DNA of 5,485 bases, from contig DLHV01000106.1 of assembly GCA_002483395.1 (NCBI GenBank), positions 10,163 to 15,647 of the forward strand. Reading direction: 5' to 3'. The first letter of the stretch is position 1. Each line of letters starts with the position of its first letter. The position numbers and the translations under genes were made by a program. This document shows, in pieces, positions 1-5,485 of the stretch. The DNA is from Chloracidobacterium sp. UBA7659. GTDB taxonomy: Bacteria > Acidobacteriota > Blastocatellia > Pyrinomonadales > Pyrinomonadaceae. The notes under the pieces are model-generated. The model saw only the letters and a program-made list of their open reading frames with translations, had not been told where the DNA came from and did not search any database.

Positions 1-1
1 T

Positions 2-1147
2 GCGGTTGTTGCAGGGGGATGGTGGGCAATAAAGAACAATTGGTTTGTCTCTCAGGAACAATATGACGTTCCAAAGAACGCCGCGCGAATAATCTCGTTC
101 GAAGGCGATGTCCGGATCACCCGGTCTGCTACCCGCGAGACCATTCTTGTCACTAAGGAAACATACGTTGCCGCCGGTGACACCATTCAGACTCAGGAAG
201 ACGGCAGGGCGATCGTACAAATGATCGACGGCTCTGTTTATACGGTCCGGCCGAACAGTACGGTCGTCATTCGCGACAATTCGTCGCTTTTCGGTGGAAA
301 TAATGTGCGTGTATCGCTCGACGACGGACAACTGAACGTGCGAACCGACGAGCAGCCGGAGAACGCGAAAAACGTTGTCGAAATGCAGGATTCCGAAACG
401 CAGATCCGCCCGCAGACCGATGCCAGTTTTAATACCGATGCGCAGGGAACGGGAGCGGAGATCCGGGTGAGCCGCGGAGGTGTTGAAACAACTGTCGGCG
501 GTTCGAAAACGACTATCACCGAGAACGAATTTGCGGCAGTCAATAACGGCAAGATTGCTTCGAAAGAAACGCTGCTTGCGCCGCCCCGCCCAGTTTCACC
601 GGGAAATATGGCTCAGCTCGTTGATGCGGCCGGTACCGGAGCAAGTGTTGCGTTTACATGGCAGCACGATGGCTCGGGTGCAATCTCCGGTTTTTACCTA
701 CAGGTTTCGCGGTCATCTTACTTTGCTTCGGATGGCATACTCGTCGATCGCACAGGCCTTACGACCCGCGATTTTCGGCTCGCAGGTCTCGTGCCGGGAA
801 TGTATTATTGGCGTATCAAAGCTACGTCCCAGTCCGGTCAGACGAGCGACTGGAGCGAGCCATGGAAATTCGCGATCGTAAAACGTGAAACCAGCAAGAC
901 GATTGAAGTAGCCGGTTGGCAGGTGGAACGCGTAGGCGGAAATGTCTATATTATCAATGGCAAGACGCAGCCAGGGCTGCAAGTGAAGTCGCAGGGCAAC
1001 CAGGTCTATGCCGGCCCGGATGGGACGTTTCGGCTCCAGATATCGACACCGCTTTCCGAGATCGCGGTCGAATTCGGCGATGACCGCGGCAACCGCGCGG
1101 GATTTGTTTTATCATTGCGTACGAGCAAGGTCTTGCGGCGATTTTAG
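2..1147 (+). CDS. FecR-domain protein with Fn3-like and C-terminal beta-sandwich modules (5' partial)
   Basis: The frame is open from base 2, so the gene begins left of the window; the ATG at 221 lies inside the FecR domain and is not the start. The visible 381 residues begin with a short hydrophobic, Trp-rich stretch (about 1-16), likely the end of a membrane anchor. A FecR-type beta domain follows (about 30-190), recognisable by GDVRITR, then an AAGDTIQT segment, DGS-YTVRPNST and a repeat of the pattern near 140-185. Residues about 194-294 look like a fibronectin type III fold (FTWQ, the VPGMYYWRIKA strand, WSEPWKF). Residues about 299-373 form a small beta domain (GKTQPG, GPDGTFRLQI) of the Ig-like or carboxypeptidase-regulatory type. 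FecR domains are known from sigma/anti-sigma signalling, but many in environmental bacteria are surface or periplasmic proteins without a sigma partner; none is visible here. The exact role is unknown. Confidence 0.85.
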   Translation, partial: AVVAGGWWAIKNNWFVSQEQYDVPKNAARIISFEGDVRITRSATRETILVTKETYVAAGDTIQTQEDGRAIVQMIDGSVYTVRPNSTVVIRDNSSLFGGNNVRVSLDDGQLNVRTDEQPENAKNVVEMQDSETQIRPQTDASFNTDAQGTGAEIRVSRGGVETTVGGSKTTITENEFAAVNNGKIASKETLLAPPRPVSPGNMAQLVDAAGTGASVAFTWQHDGSGAISGFYLQVSRSSYFASDGILVDRTGLTTRDFRLAGLVPGMYYWRIKATSQSGQTSDWSEPWKFAIVKRETSKTIEVAGWQVERVGGNVYIINGKTQPGLQVKSQGNQVYAGPDGTFRLQISTPLSEIAVEFGDDRGNRAGFVLSLRTSKVLRRF

Positions 1148-1152
1148 AATAT

Positions 1153-1158
1153 AAGGAG
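1153..1158 (+). promoter_or_regulatory. Shine-Dalgarno AAGGAG upstream of the CDF gene
   Basis: A strong ribosome-binding motif lies six bases after the FecR stop codon. It is 60 bases before the TTG at 1219, too far to serve it. The in-frame codons just after it are CTT, ACG (1162), ACA, GCG and GTT, none a standard start. The motif therefore suggests that the real CDF start is near 1162 rather than 1219, either as a rare ACG start or as an ATG lost by mutation or base error. Confidence 0.55.
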
Positions 1159-1218
1159 CTTACGACAGCGGTTCACGAGCACACACATTCGACGCGTTCG
1201 CGGGGCAGCCTGAAGCGA

Positions 1219-2121
1219 TTGAAGGTTGCGCTGGGGCTGACTTGTGTTTACATGTTTGCCGAGGCGATCGGCGGATGGTTCACCAATTCGCTCGCCCTGT
1301 TAGCTGATGCGGGCCACATGTTTACTGATGTGGCTGCGATGTCGCTGACCCTTTTTGCATTCTGGTTCGCGTCACGGCCAGCGACTTCAAAGAAGACCTA
1401 CGGTTATTACCGGCTTGAGATACTTGCAGCTTTTGTAAATGGGGTCGCCCTGGTTTTGCTGTCACTTTGGATCATTTTCGAAGCGGTAGGCCGGTGGCAG
1501 TCCCCGCCGGAAATAAAAGGGTTTCATCTATTGTTCATCGCCGCGGGCGGGCTCGCCGTCAATATTGTCTCGGCGGTTCTCCTGCATTCTGGCCACAGCC
1601 ACGATCTGAACATGCGCGGAGCGTTCCTTCATGTCATGGGCGATTTGCTCGGCTCGGTCGCGGCGATCGCAGCGGGCGTTTTGATCCTGAGTCTCGGCTG
1701 GATGTGGGCCGACGCACTCAGCAGCATTTTGATAAGCTCGATCATAATCGTCGGAGCGTGGAGACTTATACTTGAATCGGTGAACGTTTTGCTTGAAGGC
1801 ACGCCGTCGCACATTAATTTGTCGGCGGTAGAAGAGGCGATCGTGGCGACCGATGGTGTAAAAGGTATTCACGATTTGCATATTTGGACAATATCGTCGG
1901 GAATCGACGCTCTTTCGGTGCATATCAGCCACGATGAATCGGTGATTCACTCGGATCTATTAGTGGCGGTTCGCGACAAGCTGCACACCGGCTTCGGGAT
2001 CGATCATCTGACAATCCAGATGGAAACTATGAACCTCGAAACCGAGGCGGTTTACATTTGCGAAACCGGGACCAAATGCTTCGAACCTTCGATAAGGCAT
2101 AAAAGCGCGTTTACACAATGA
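1219..2121 (+). CDS. Cation diffusion facilitator (CDF) metal/H+ antiporter, CzcD/ZitB-like
   Basis: Inner-membrane exporter expected to remove Zn2+ (possibly Co2+ or Cd2+) from the cytoplasm in exchange for protons. Numbered from the TTG, six membrane segments can be placed near 3-22, 25-50, 67-91, 102-123, 136-158 and 162-185. The transport site is visible as two HxxxD motifs, H33/D37 in the second segment (LADAGHMFTD) and H138/D142 in the fifth (HVMGD), the pattern of zinc-type CDFs. A short His-rich loop, HSGHSHD, lies at 123-129. The cytoplasmic C-terminal domain (about 198-285) carries the conserved GIHDLHIW segment (H218, H221, W223) and ends with a Cys pair (CETGTKC). The TTG start is the only standard start in the frame but has a poor RBS and falls at the first membrane segment. 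The frame continues upstream with a plausible leader (TTAVHEHTHS) behind a good RBS, so the protein probably starts near 1162 (319 residues). It may be co-transcribed with the FecR gene. Confidence 0.9.
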   Translation: MKVALGLTCVYMFAEAIGGWFTNSLALLADAGHMFTDVAAMSLTLFAFWFASRPATSKKTYGYYRLEILAAFVNGVALVLLSLWIIFEAVGRWQSPPEIKGFHLLFIAAGGLAVNIVSAVLLHSGHSHDLNMRGAFLHVMGDLLGSVAAIAAGVLILSLGWMWADALSSILISSIIIVGAWRLILESVNVLLEGTPSHINLSAVEEAIVATDGVKGIHDLHIWTISSGIDALSVHISHDESVIHSDLLVAVRDKLHTGFGIDHLTIQMETMNLETEAVYICETGTKCFEPSIRHKSAFTQ

Positions 2122-2161
2122 CCTCGCAGCCTTAAGATTTTCGGATCGAAGAGCAAAGGAC

Positions 2162-2278
2162 TTCACGCAAAAGACGCAAAGGACGCAAAGCGGAGCGGAT
2201 TGGAACCGCCCTTCACCGCCGGTAGAGCTAAAAATCTTCTTTTGTTTTCCCTTGCGATTTTGGCGGCCTTTGCGTGAA
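2162..2278. repeat. Imperfect inverted repeat, REP-like intergenic element
   Basis: The left arm begins TTCACGCAAA at 2162-2171 and the right arm ends with its exact reverse complement TTTGCGTGAA at 2269-2278. The complementarity continues inward with mismatches over roughly 27 bases (left 2162-2188, right about 2252-2278). The roughly 60 bases between the arms show no gene. The element occupies most of the spacer between the CDF gene and larA. Repeats of the TTCACGCAAAG...CGCAAAG style are, from memory, common dispersed intergenic elements in environmental bacterial genomes. One copy here cannot prove that it is dispersed. Confidence 0.65.
2165..2191 (+). repeat. Three tandem 9-base units (ACGCAAARS)
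   Basis: Three consecutive 9-base units read ACGCAAAAG, ACGCAAAGG and ACGCAAAGC, differing only in the last two bases. They make up most of the left arm of the larger inverted repeat. The right arm has only one well-kept copy of the unit on the opposite strand (around 2269-2277) and a degraded one near 2251-2256, so the two arms have diverged. Confidence 0.75.
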
Positions 2279-2288
2279 ACTGTCTTGA

Positions 2289-3548
2289 ATGCCCGAAATT
2301 CAACTCAAATACGGAAGCACGGCGATCCCTTTCACCTATGACGAAAGCCGCTTTGAGATTTTGGGCAAACCTGAGAACAGGTTGCTGCTCTCCGACGTTC
2401 AGATCGGCGAAAAGCTGGATGATCCGATAGATTCAAAGACAATTGAAGAGATCGTCAATCCCGGCGAAACCGTTTTGATCGTCGTCCCGGATGCGACGCG
2501 CCAAACCGCGTGCGGGCAGATCGTAAATATTCTTGTCCGCCGCCTTATTGCCAACGGCACAACACCGCTTGAGATCAGCATCATATTCGCTACGGGCATT
2601 CACCGAACTGTCTCCGAAGCCGAAAAGCAATCGATCCTGACGCAGTTTATTGCCCAGCGGATAAAGACTTTAGATCACGGGCCGCGCGATATTACGCGGA
2701 TCATACGGCTTGGCGAAACTTCGGGCGGAATCCCGGTCGAACTGAACCGGTCGTTGATCGAACACGATCGCGTGATACTCGTCGGCGGGGTCACATTCCA
2801 TTATTTTGCCGGATTCACGGGCGGACGCAAGCTTGTCTGTCCGGGCCTCGCGTCGTCAAAAACGATATTGCAAACGCACAAGCTTGCTTTCGATTGCGAG
2901 ACTAGATCGCGTAGAGAAGGCGTCGATACAGGTTTGCTGGATGGAAATGCGGTGCACGAAGCGTTTATGGAAGCGGTCGCAAAAGTTGACCCGGCATTCT
3001 GCATAAGCACGATTGTCAACGAGGCGGGCGAAGCGATCGATCTTTTCTGCGGTAATTGGGTCACCTCGCATCGCGCGGCGTGTGACGCTTACGCCGCAAG
3101 CCACACTGTCAAAATTGAGGAAAAACGTGAAGTCGTGATAGTAAGCTGCGGCGGTTTTCCACACGATATCAATATGATCCAGGCTCAAAAAGCGCTGGAA
3201 ACCGCTTCTCACGCTTGTTCCGACGGCGGAACGATTATTCTTCTTGCGCAATGCGCCGATGGAATTGGAAGAGCTGATTTTTTGAATTGGTTCGAGGCGG
3301 AATCGAGCGAAGTTCTGGCCGAAAAACTATGCGAAAGCTACCAGGTAAACGGGCAAACGGCGTGGAGCCTGTTAAAGAAAACCGAGAGGTTTGATATTCG
3401 AATCATTACGTTGCTGACCGGGAGTGAAACGCAGCGAATGCGATTGCGCAAGGAGCGTACTTTCGATGAAATGCTGTCTGTCTTAGATAAAAATGCGATC
3501 GGCTATGTCTTGCCGTTCGGAGCGAAGCATTTAGTTAAATGCAAATAA
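2289..3548 (+). CDS. larA: LarA-family nickel-dependent 2-hydroxyacid racemase/epimerase
   Basis: Cytoplasmic enzyme of the lactate racemase superfamily, which uses a covalently bound nickel-pincer nucleotide to interconvert 2-hydroxyacid stereoisomers by hydride transfer. At 419 residues it is close to Lactiplantibacillus plantarum LarA (about 424). Residues corresponding to the known active site are in place: D68 and R71 in PDATR, H105 in GIHR, H171 in the stretch FHYFAGFTGGRK, the cofactor-binding lysine K181, the nickel ligand H197, and Q298/K301 in QAQK. These sit about three or four residues from the LarA numbering. The start is fixed by an in-frame TGA directly before the ATG, and the N-terminus (IQLKYG) fits the family. 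No Shine-Dalgarno is visible; the leader is the right arm of a repeat. Family members act on lactate, malate, phenyllactate and other hydroxyacids, so the substrate here is open. The cofactor genes larB, larC and larE are not in the window. Confidence 0.92.
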   Translation: MPEIQLKYGSTAIPFTYDESRFEILGKPENRLLLSDVQIGEKLDDPIDSKTIEEIVNPGETVLIVVPDATRQTACGQIVNILVRRLIANGTTPLEISIIFATGIHRTVSEAEKQSILTQFIAQRIKTLDHGPRDITRIIRLGETSGGIPVELNRSLIEHDRVILVGGVTFHYFAGFTGGRKLVCPGLASSKTILQTHKLAFDCETRSRREGVDTGLLDGNAVHEAFMEAVAKVDPAFCISTIVNEAGEAIDLFCGNWVTSHRAACDAYAASHTVKIEEKREVVIVSCGGFPHDINMIQAQKALETASHACSDGGTIILLAQCADGIGRADFLNWFEAESSEVLAEKLCESYQVNGQTAWSLLKKTERFDIRIITLLTGSETQRMRLRKERTFDEMLSVLDKNAIGYVLPFGAKHLVKCK

Positions 3549-3559
3549 AAGTAAATATA

Positions 3560-4093
3560 TTATTTAACCAGACGGCTGACAACATCGCGCAAGGCTTCAA
3601 GATTATTTGCCGTCATAAAGTAATCGGTTGGCCCTACTTTTAACACAACCTTTTTAGAATTCGCCATCTTAACGACAATATCGTAAGGCATCATTGTCAA
3701 AAGCGGCTCGACAACTCGCCCTTTATCGCTGCGAAAGCCATAATTTTTCATCTGGCGCGTTCTGATAACTTCTCCGTCTGCGGTCACTATCAATTGTGGT
3801 TCGACTTGATAACGTCTTTGGTTTGAACTTGCATTTAGAATAAATAGAAGTTCCGAAGGAGAGGTCGTCGGCTTTTTCCCGTCAAACGAGCCGACGACGA
3901 TAATTGACAGAGTTTCAGATCCATTATCAAAAATCGTCATCTCATTAAGCCGAATTGTCGTCTGATTTTTAGTTTCGTCAAATAGGTTCTCTATTTTTCC
4001 ATCGTGCTTAAGAGTTTGATTAGATAAAGGTTCTTGAGCTATTACCGCCCCTATTGAAAACAAAAATATTGCGAGTAGAATAGAAAATCTCAT
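3560..4093 (-). CDS. Secreted protein of unknown function, second gene of a two-gene operon
   Basis: A 177-residue protein that I do not recognise as a named family. It starts with a clear Sec signal peptide: MR, a hydrophobic core (FSILLAIFLFSIGAV), and a likely cleavage after VIA before QEP (about residue 19). The mature part looks like a single soluble beta-rich domain. Features include NQTTIRLNEMTIFD (about 43-56), a GSFDGKKPTTSP turn (about 68-79), the strand RRYQVEPQLIVTADGEVIRT (about 93-112), KKVVLKVGPTDYF (about 147-159), and a final helix NNLEALRDVVSRLVK. It lies 19 bases behind the upstream secreted-protein gene on the same strand, so the two are probably co-transcribed. Only a weak GGA precedes its ATG, consistent with dependence on the upstream gene. 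It ends 11 bases from the larA stop, convergently. Its base composition is visibly more AT-rich than that of the + strand genes. Location is probably periplasmic. Confidence 0.8.
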   Translation of the reverse strand: MRFSILLAIFLFSIGAVIAQEPLSNQTLKHDGKIENLFDETKNQTTIRLNEMTIFDNGSETLSIIVVGSFDGKKPTTSPSELLFILNASSNQRRYQVEPQLIVTADGEVIRTRQMKNYGFRSDKGRVVEPLLTMMPYDIVVKMANSKKVVLKVGPTDYFMTANNLEALRDVVSRLVK

Positions 4094-4112
4094 ATTTCCA
4101 AACTTATTAATC

Positions 4113-4637
4113 TTAATTTCTCTTCTTCAGCGTAAATGTCCGGGCTATTGAGTCGGTTTGATTGCGGATTGATCGGAGTTTGTCGCGGTAGCCTGTAAAT
4201 CGGAGAACATAAATAGAATTCTCGCTAGCCTTGAGAAAATAGAATCGGCCGCTCATCGGGCGTCCGGATCGGACGAATTCGTAGTTAAAGGCGGTTCCAC
4301 TCATAAATCCGCTAAAAGGCTCTTCTTTGCCAGCTACATAGCCGGGCAAAAACTGAAGCTTTTGCTCTTCATCCCGGATAATATCGCTTACGATCGCCTT
4401 ATTGGGTACATTCAGTTTACGGACCTCAAAGTGCCCGTCATTCCGTTCGACATACACAAATTCGACGTTTGGCGTAGTAGTGGACGGCTTGACCGTCATT
4501 TTCCATTTAGCGTCCGGGATTTCAAATGTGTATTCAACATCCGGATTGCTGAAGCTTTCGCCCTGAGCGGCAACCGAGACAGCGAGGATCAATCCCGCGA
4601 TCAAAGCGAACAAACTTGAATATCTGGTATGTTTCAT
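4113..4637 (-). CDS. Secreted PsbP/DcrB-like protein of unknown function, first gene of a two-gene operon
   Basis: A 174-residue exported protein. I place the start at the ATG read from 4637 because it gives a textbook signal peptide (MKHTRY, then SSLFALIAGLILAVSVAA, cleavage near AAQG) and follows a purine-rich RBS (AAAGGGACG before ATG). The frame stays open to 4826, but that longer version would bury the signal peptide and would contain the candidate promoter at 4680-4685. The mature part opens with a YTFEIPDAKWKM strand and continues through VEFVYVERNDGHFEV, a helix SDIIRDEEQKLQFL, FSGFMSGTAFNYEF, RFYFLKASENSIYVLRFTG and a final helix leading into IARTFTL. This order resembles the PsbP/DcrB/Mog1-like alpha-beta fold (membrane-protective or lipid-associated proteins in known cases). 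That resemblance is judged by eye. The function is unknown, and the likely location is the periplasm or outer surface. Confidence 0.8.
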   Translation of the reverse strand: MKHTRYSSLFALIAGLILAVSVAAQGESFSNPDVEYTFEIPDAKWKMTVKPSTTTPNVEFVYVERNDGHFEVRKLNVPNKAIVSDIIRDEEQKLQFLPGYVAGKEEPFSGFMSGTAFNYEFVRSGRPMSGRFYFLKASENSIYVLRFTGYRDKLRSIRNQTDSIARTFTLKKRN

Positions 4638-4679
4638 CGTCCCTTTCTTTGTCCTTTGAGATTTTAACTCAACATAACG

Positions 4680-4685
4680 ATTATA
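4680..4685 (-). promoter_or_regulatory. Candidate -10 box (TATAAT) for the two-gene - strand operon
   Basis: Read on the - strand, this is a perfect TATAAT, 42 bases before the ATG at 4637, giving a leader of about 35 bases. No good -35 hexamer is present 16-18 bases upstream (the sequence there reads AGCGGG), and there is no TGn extended -10, so the site may need an activator or a different sigma factor. It supports the short start of the downstream gene. Confidence 0.4.
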
Positions 4686-4724
4686 CGACACCTTAGATGT
4701 GACCCGCTTCGGTTTTGTTGCATG

Positions 4725-4753
4725 TTGTGACCGCCACGTCGGTTCGGCATAAT
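4725..4753 (+). promoter_or_regulatory. Candidate sigma-70-type promoter for the DUF1800 gene
   Basis: TTGTGA at 4725-4730 (four of six to TTGACA) is followed after exactly 17 bases by CATAAT at 4748-4753 (five of six to TATAAT). Transcription would start near 4760, giving a leader of about 107 bases before the ATG at 4867. The predicted core lies about 40 bases from the oppositely directed TATAAT, so both promoters could share regulators. Consensus matching alone is weak evidence in this kind of genome. Confidence 0.4.
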
Positions 4754-4866
4754 TTAACAACAGAAGTACGACGGATATTTTTTCGCCTAACCTTATCTCG
4801 CAAGCGTCTAAGGTATTGGATGTCATTACATAAACCGGTCTAGGTTTGATTTACAGAGGTAATAAA

Positions 4867-5485
4867 ATGATGAAACAGATTTCCTGGGTATTTGTTAGAT
4901 CTACCGCGGCATTTGTGATCTTTGCTATGTGCGCTCCGGTACCTTCTCTTGCGGCTGACATAAGAAATGAAAGAAAGTTACTGACCGAGGATCAAAAGGC
5001 GATCCATTTGCTTAACAGGCTGGGTTTTGGTGCCCGTCCGGGCGATGTTGAAAAGGTGAAGGCGATGGGGCTGCAGAAGTATATCGAGCAGCAGCTTAAC
5101 GCTGGAACCATCGACGATTCCGTTGCGGAAAAGAAGGCCGGAAACCTTGAGGTCTTCAACATGACTACGGCTGAGGTTTTCGCAAAGTATCCGAATCCGG
5201 GTGCTTTGATCCGGGCGCTCGAAGGCAACGGCTCAAACGCGAATCAAAACGCGGCAAATCAAAATCCCGAGGAGATGACGGACAAGCAGCGTCAGGAACG
5301 GCAGCAGAAATTGCGCGAATACTATCAGAAATACGATCTGCGGCCGGCAAACCAACTGCTTCCGCAAATTACGTCGAACCGCGTGCTGCGTGCGGTTTAT
5401 TCGGAACGCCAGCTTCAGGAAGTAATGGTCGATTTCTGGCAGAACCACTTCAACGTCTTTGCCGGTAAGGCTGCCGTCCGCTGGG
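4867..5485 (+). CDS. Secreted DUF1800 family protein (3' partial)
   Basis: The frame is open from the ATG at 4867 to the right edge with no stop, giving 206 complete codons. A Shine-Dalgarno-like AGAGGT at 4855-4860 sits six bases before the ATG; a second ATG follows immediately at 4870. The N-terminus is a Sec signal peptide (hydrophobic core about 13-23, cleavage likely near PSLAA, residue 29-30). C22 is not in a good lipobox because M precedes it. The DUF1800 signature begins at about 42-78: AIHLLNRLGFGARPGDVE, then MGLQKYIEQQL. An Asn/Gln-rich stretch (121-133) and a charged helix (135-156) act as an insert or linker. The core motif VMVDFWQNHFNVFAG (186-200) then follows. DUF1800 proteins are exported, of unknown biochemical role, and often next to a DUF1501 gene; that neighbour would lie beyond the window. 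The gene is divergent from the two small secreted-protein genes. Confidence 0.9.
   Translation, partial: MMKQISWVFVRSTAAFVIFAMCAPVPSLAADIRNERKLLTEDQKAIHLLNRLGFGARPGDVEKVKAMGLQKYIEQQLNAGTIDDSVAEKKAGNLEVFNMTTAEVFAKYPNPGALIRALEGNGSNANQNAANQNPEEMTDKQRQERQQKLREYYQKYDLRPANQLLPQITSNRVLRAVYSERQLQEVMVDFWQNHFNVFAGKAAVRW

Noticed and set aside
221..1147. ATG at 221 as the start of the FecR-domain gene
   Set aside because: The frame is open to base 2, and the upstream residues contain the start of the FecR domain, so 221 is an internal methionine.
1528..1950. 140-codon - strand open frame inside the CDF gene
   Set aside because: It lies wholly antisense to a well-supported gene, its translation is low-complexity and Arg-rich with no recognisable domain, and it has no RBS. 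It is a shadow frame.
2162..2278. CRISPR array
   Set aside because: The short tandem units are 9 bases with no spacers, and the larger structure is one inverted repeat, so it does not have CRISPR layout.
2856..3251. 131-codon - strand open frame inside larA
   Set aside because: Antisense shadow of conserved LarA codons; no domain or RBS.
3549..3559. Terminator between the convergent larA and secreted-protein genes
   Set aside because: Only 11 AT-rich bases separate the stops and I see no hairpin; any terminator must overlap the coding ends.
4723..4762. TGTTGT / ACAACA inverted repeat flanking the + strand promoter as an operator
   Set aside because: Only six bases per arm with 28 bases between them; expected by chance in a low-complexity TTG/CAA-rich spacer.
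4638..4826. Longer version of the secreted PsbP-like protein starting at 4826 (63 extra N-terminal residues)
   Set aside because: The extension would place a strong signal peptide internally, is not family-like, and covers the likely TATAAT box. The ATG at 4637 has a purine-rich RBS and an immediate signal peptide.

Overview
The window looks like ordinary chromosomal sequence from a Gram-negative-type environmental bacterium. The gene styles suggest Acidobacteriota, perhaps a Blastocatellia/Pyrinomonadaceae-like lineage: a FecR-domain protein with an Fn3-like module, a secreted DUF1800 protein with an Asn/Gln-rich linker, and small Sec-exported proteins of unknown function. This placement is an inference from resemblance and no marker gene is present. 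I see no rRNA, tRNA, CRISPR array, transposase or phage gene.

Layout. (1) 2-1147, + strand: the C-terminal 381 residues of a FecR-domain surface or periplasmic protein, cut by the left edge. (2) 1219-2121, +: a cation diffusion facilitator (CDF) metal exporter. Its reading frame continues upstream with a His-bearing leader and a good Shine-Dalgarno, but has no ATG/GTG/TTG there. (3) 2122-2288: an intergenic spacer mostly filled by an imperfect inverted repeat containing three tandem 9-base units, probably a dispersed REP-like element. (4) 2289-3548, +: a LarA-family nickel-pincer 2-hydroxyacid racemase/epimerase with every catalytic residue I can map. (5) 4637 down to 3560, - strand: two small Sec-exported proteins of unknown function, 19 bases apart, probably one operon, converging on larA. 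(6) 4638-4866: a divergent promoter region. (7) 4867-5485, +: the N-terminal 206 residues of a secreted DUF1800 protein running off the right edge.

How the genes relate. The two - strand genes and the DUF1800 gene are all exported and diverge from one regulatory region, so they may be co-regulated. The CDF exporter and LarA are both metal-related, but they are separated by a repeat and the CDF motifs look zinc-type, so a functional link is speculative. The nickel-cofactor genes larB, larC and larE are not in this window.

I found no convincing new multi-gene system. The points most worth checking are the missing CDF start codon, the repeat that forms the leader of larA, the unexplained pair of secreted proteins, and the unfinished DUF1800 gene.
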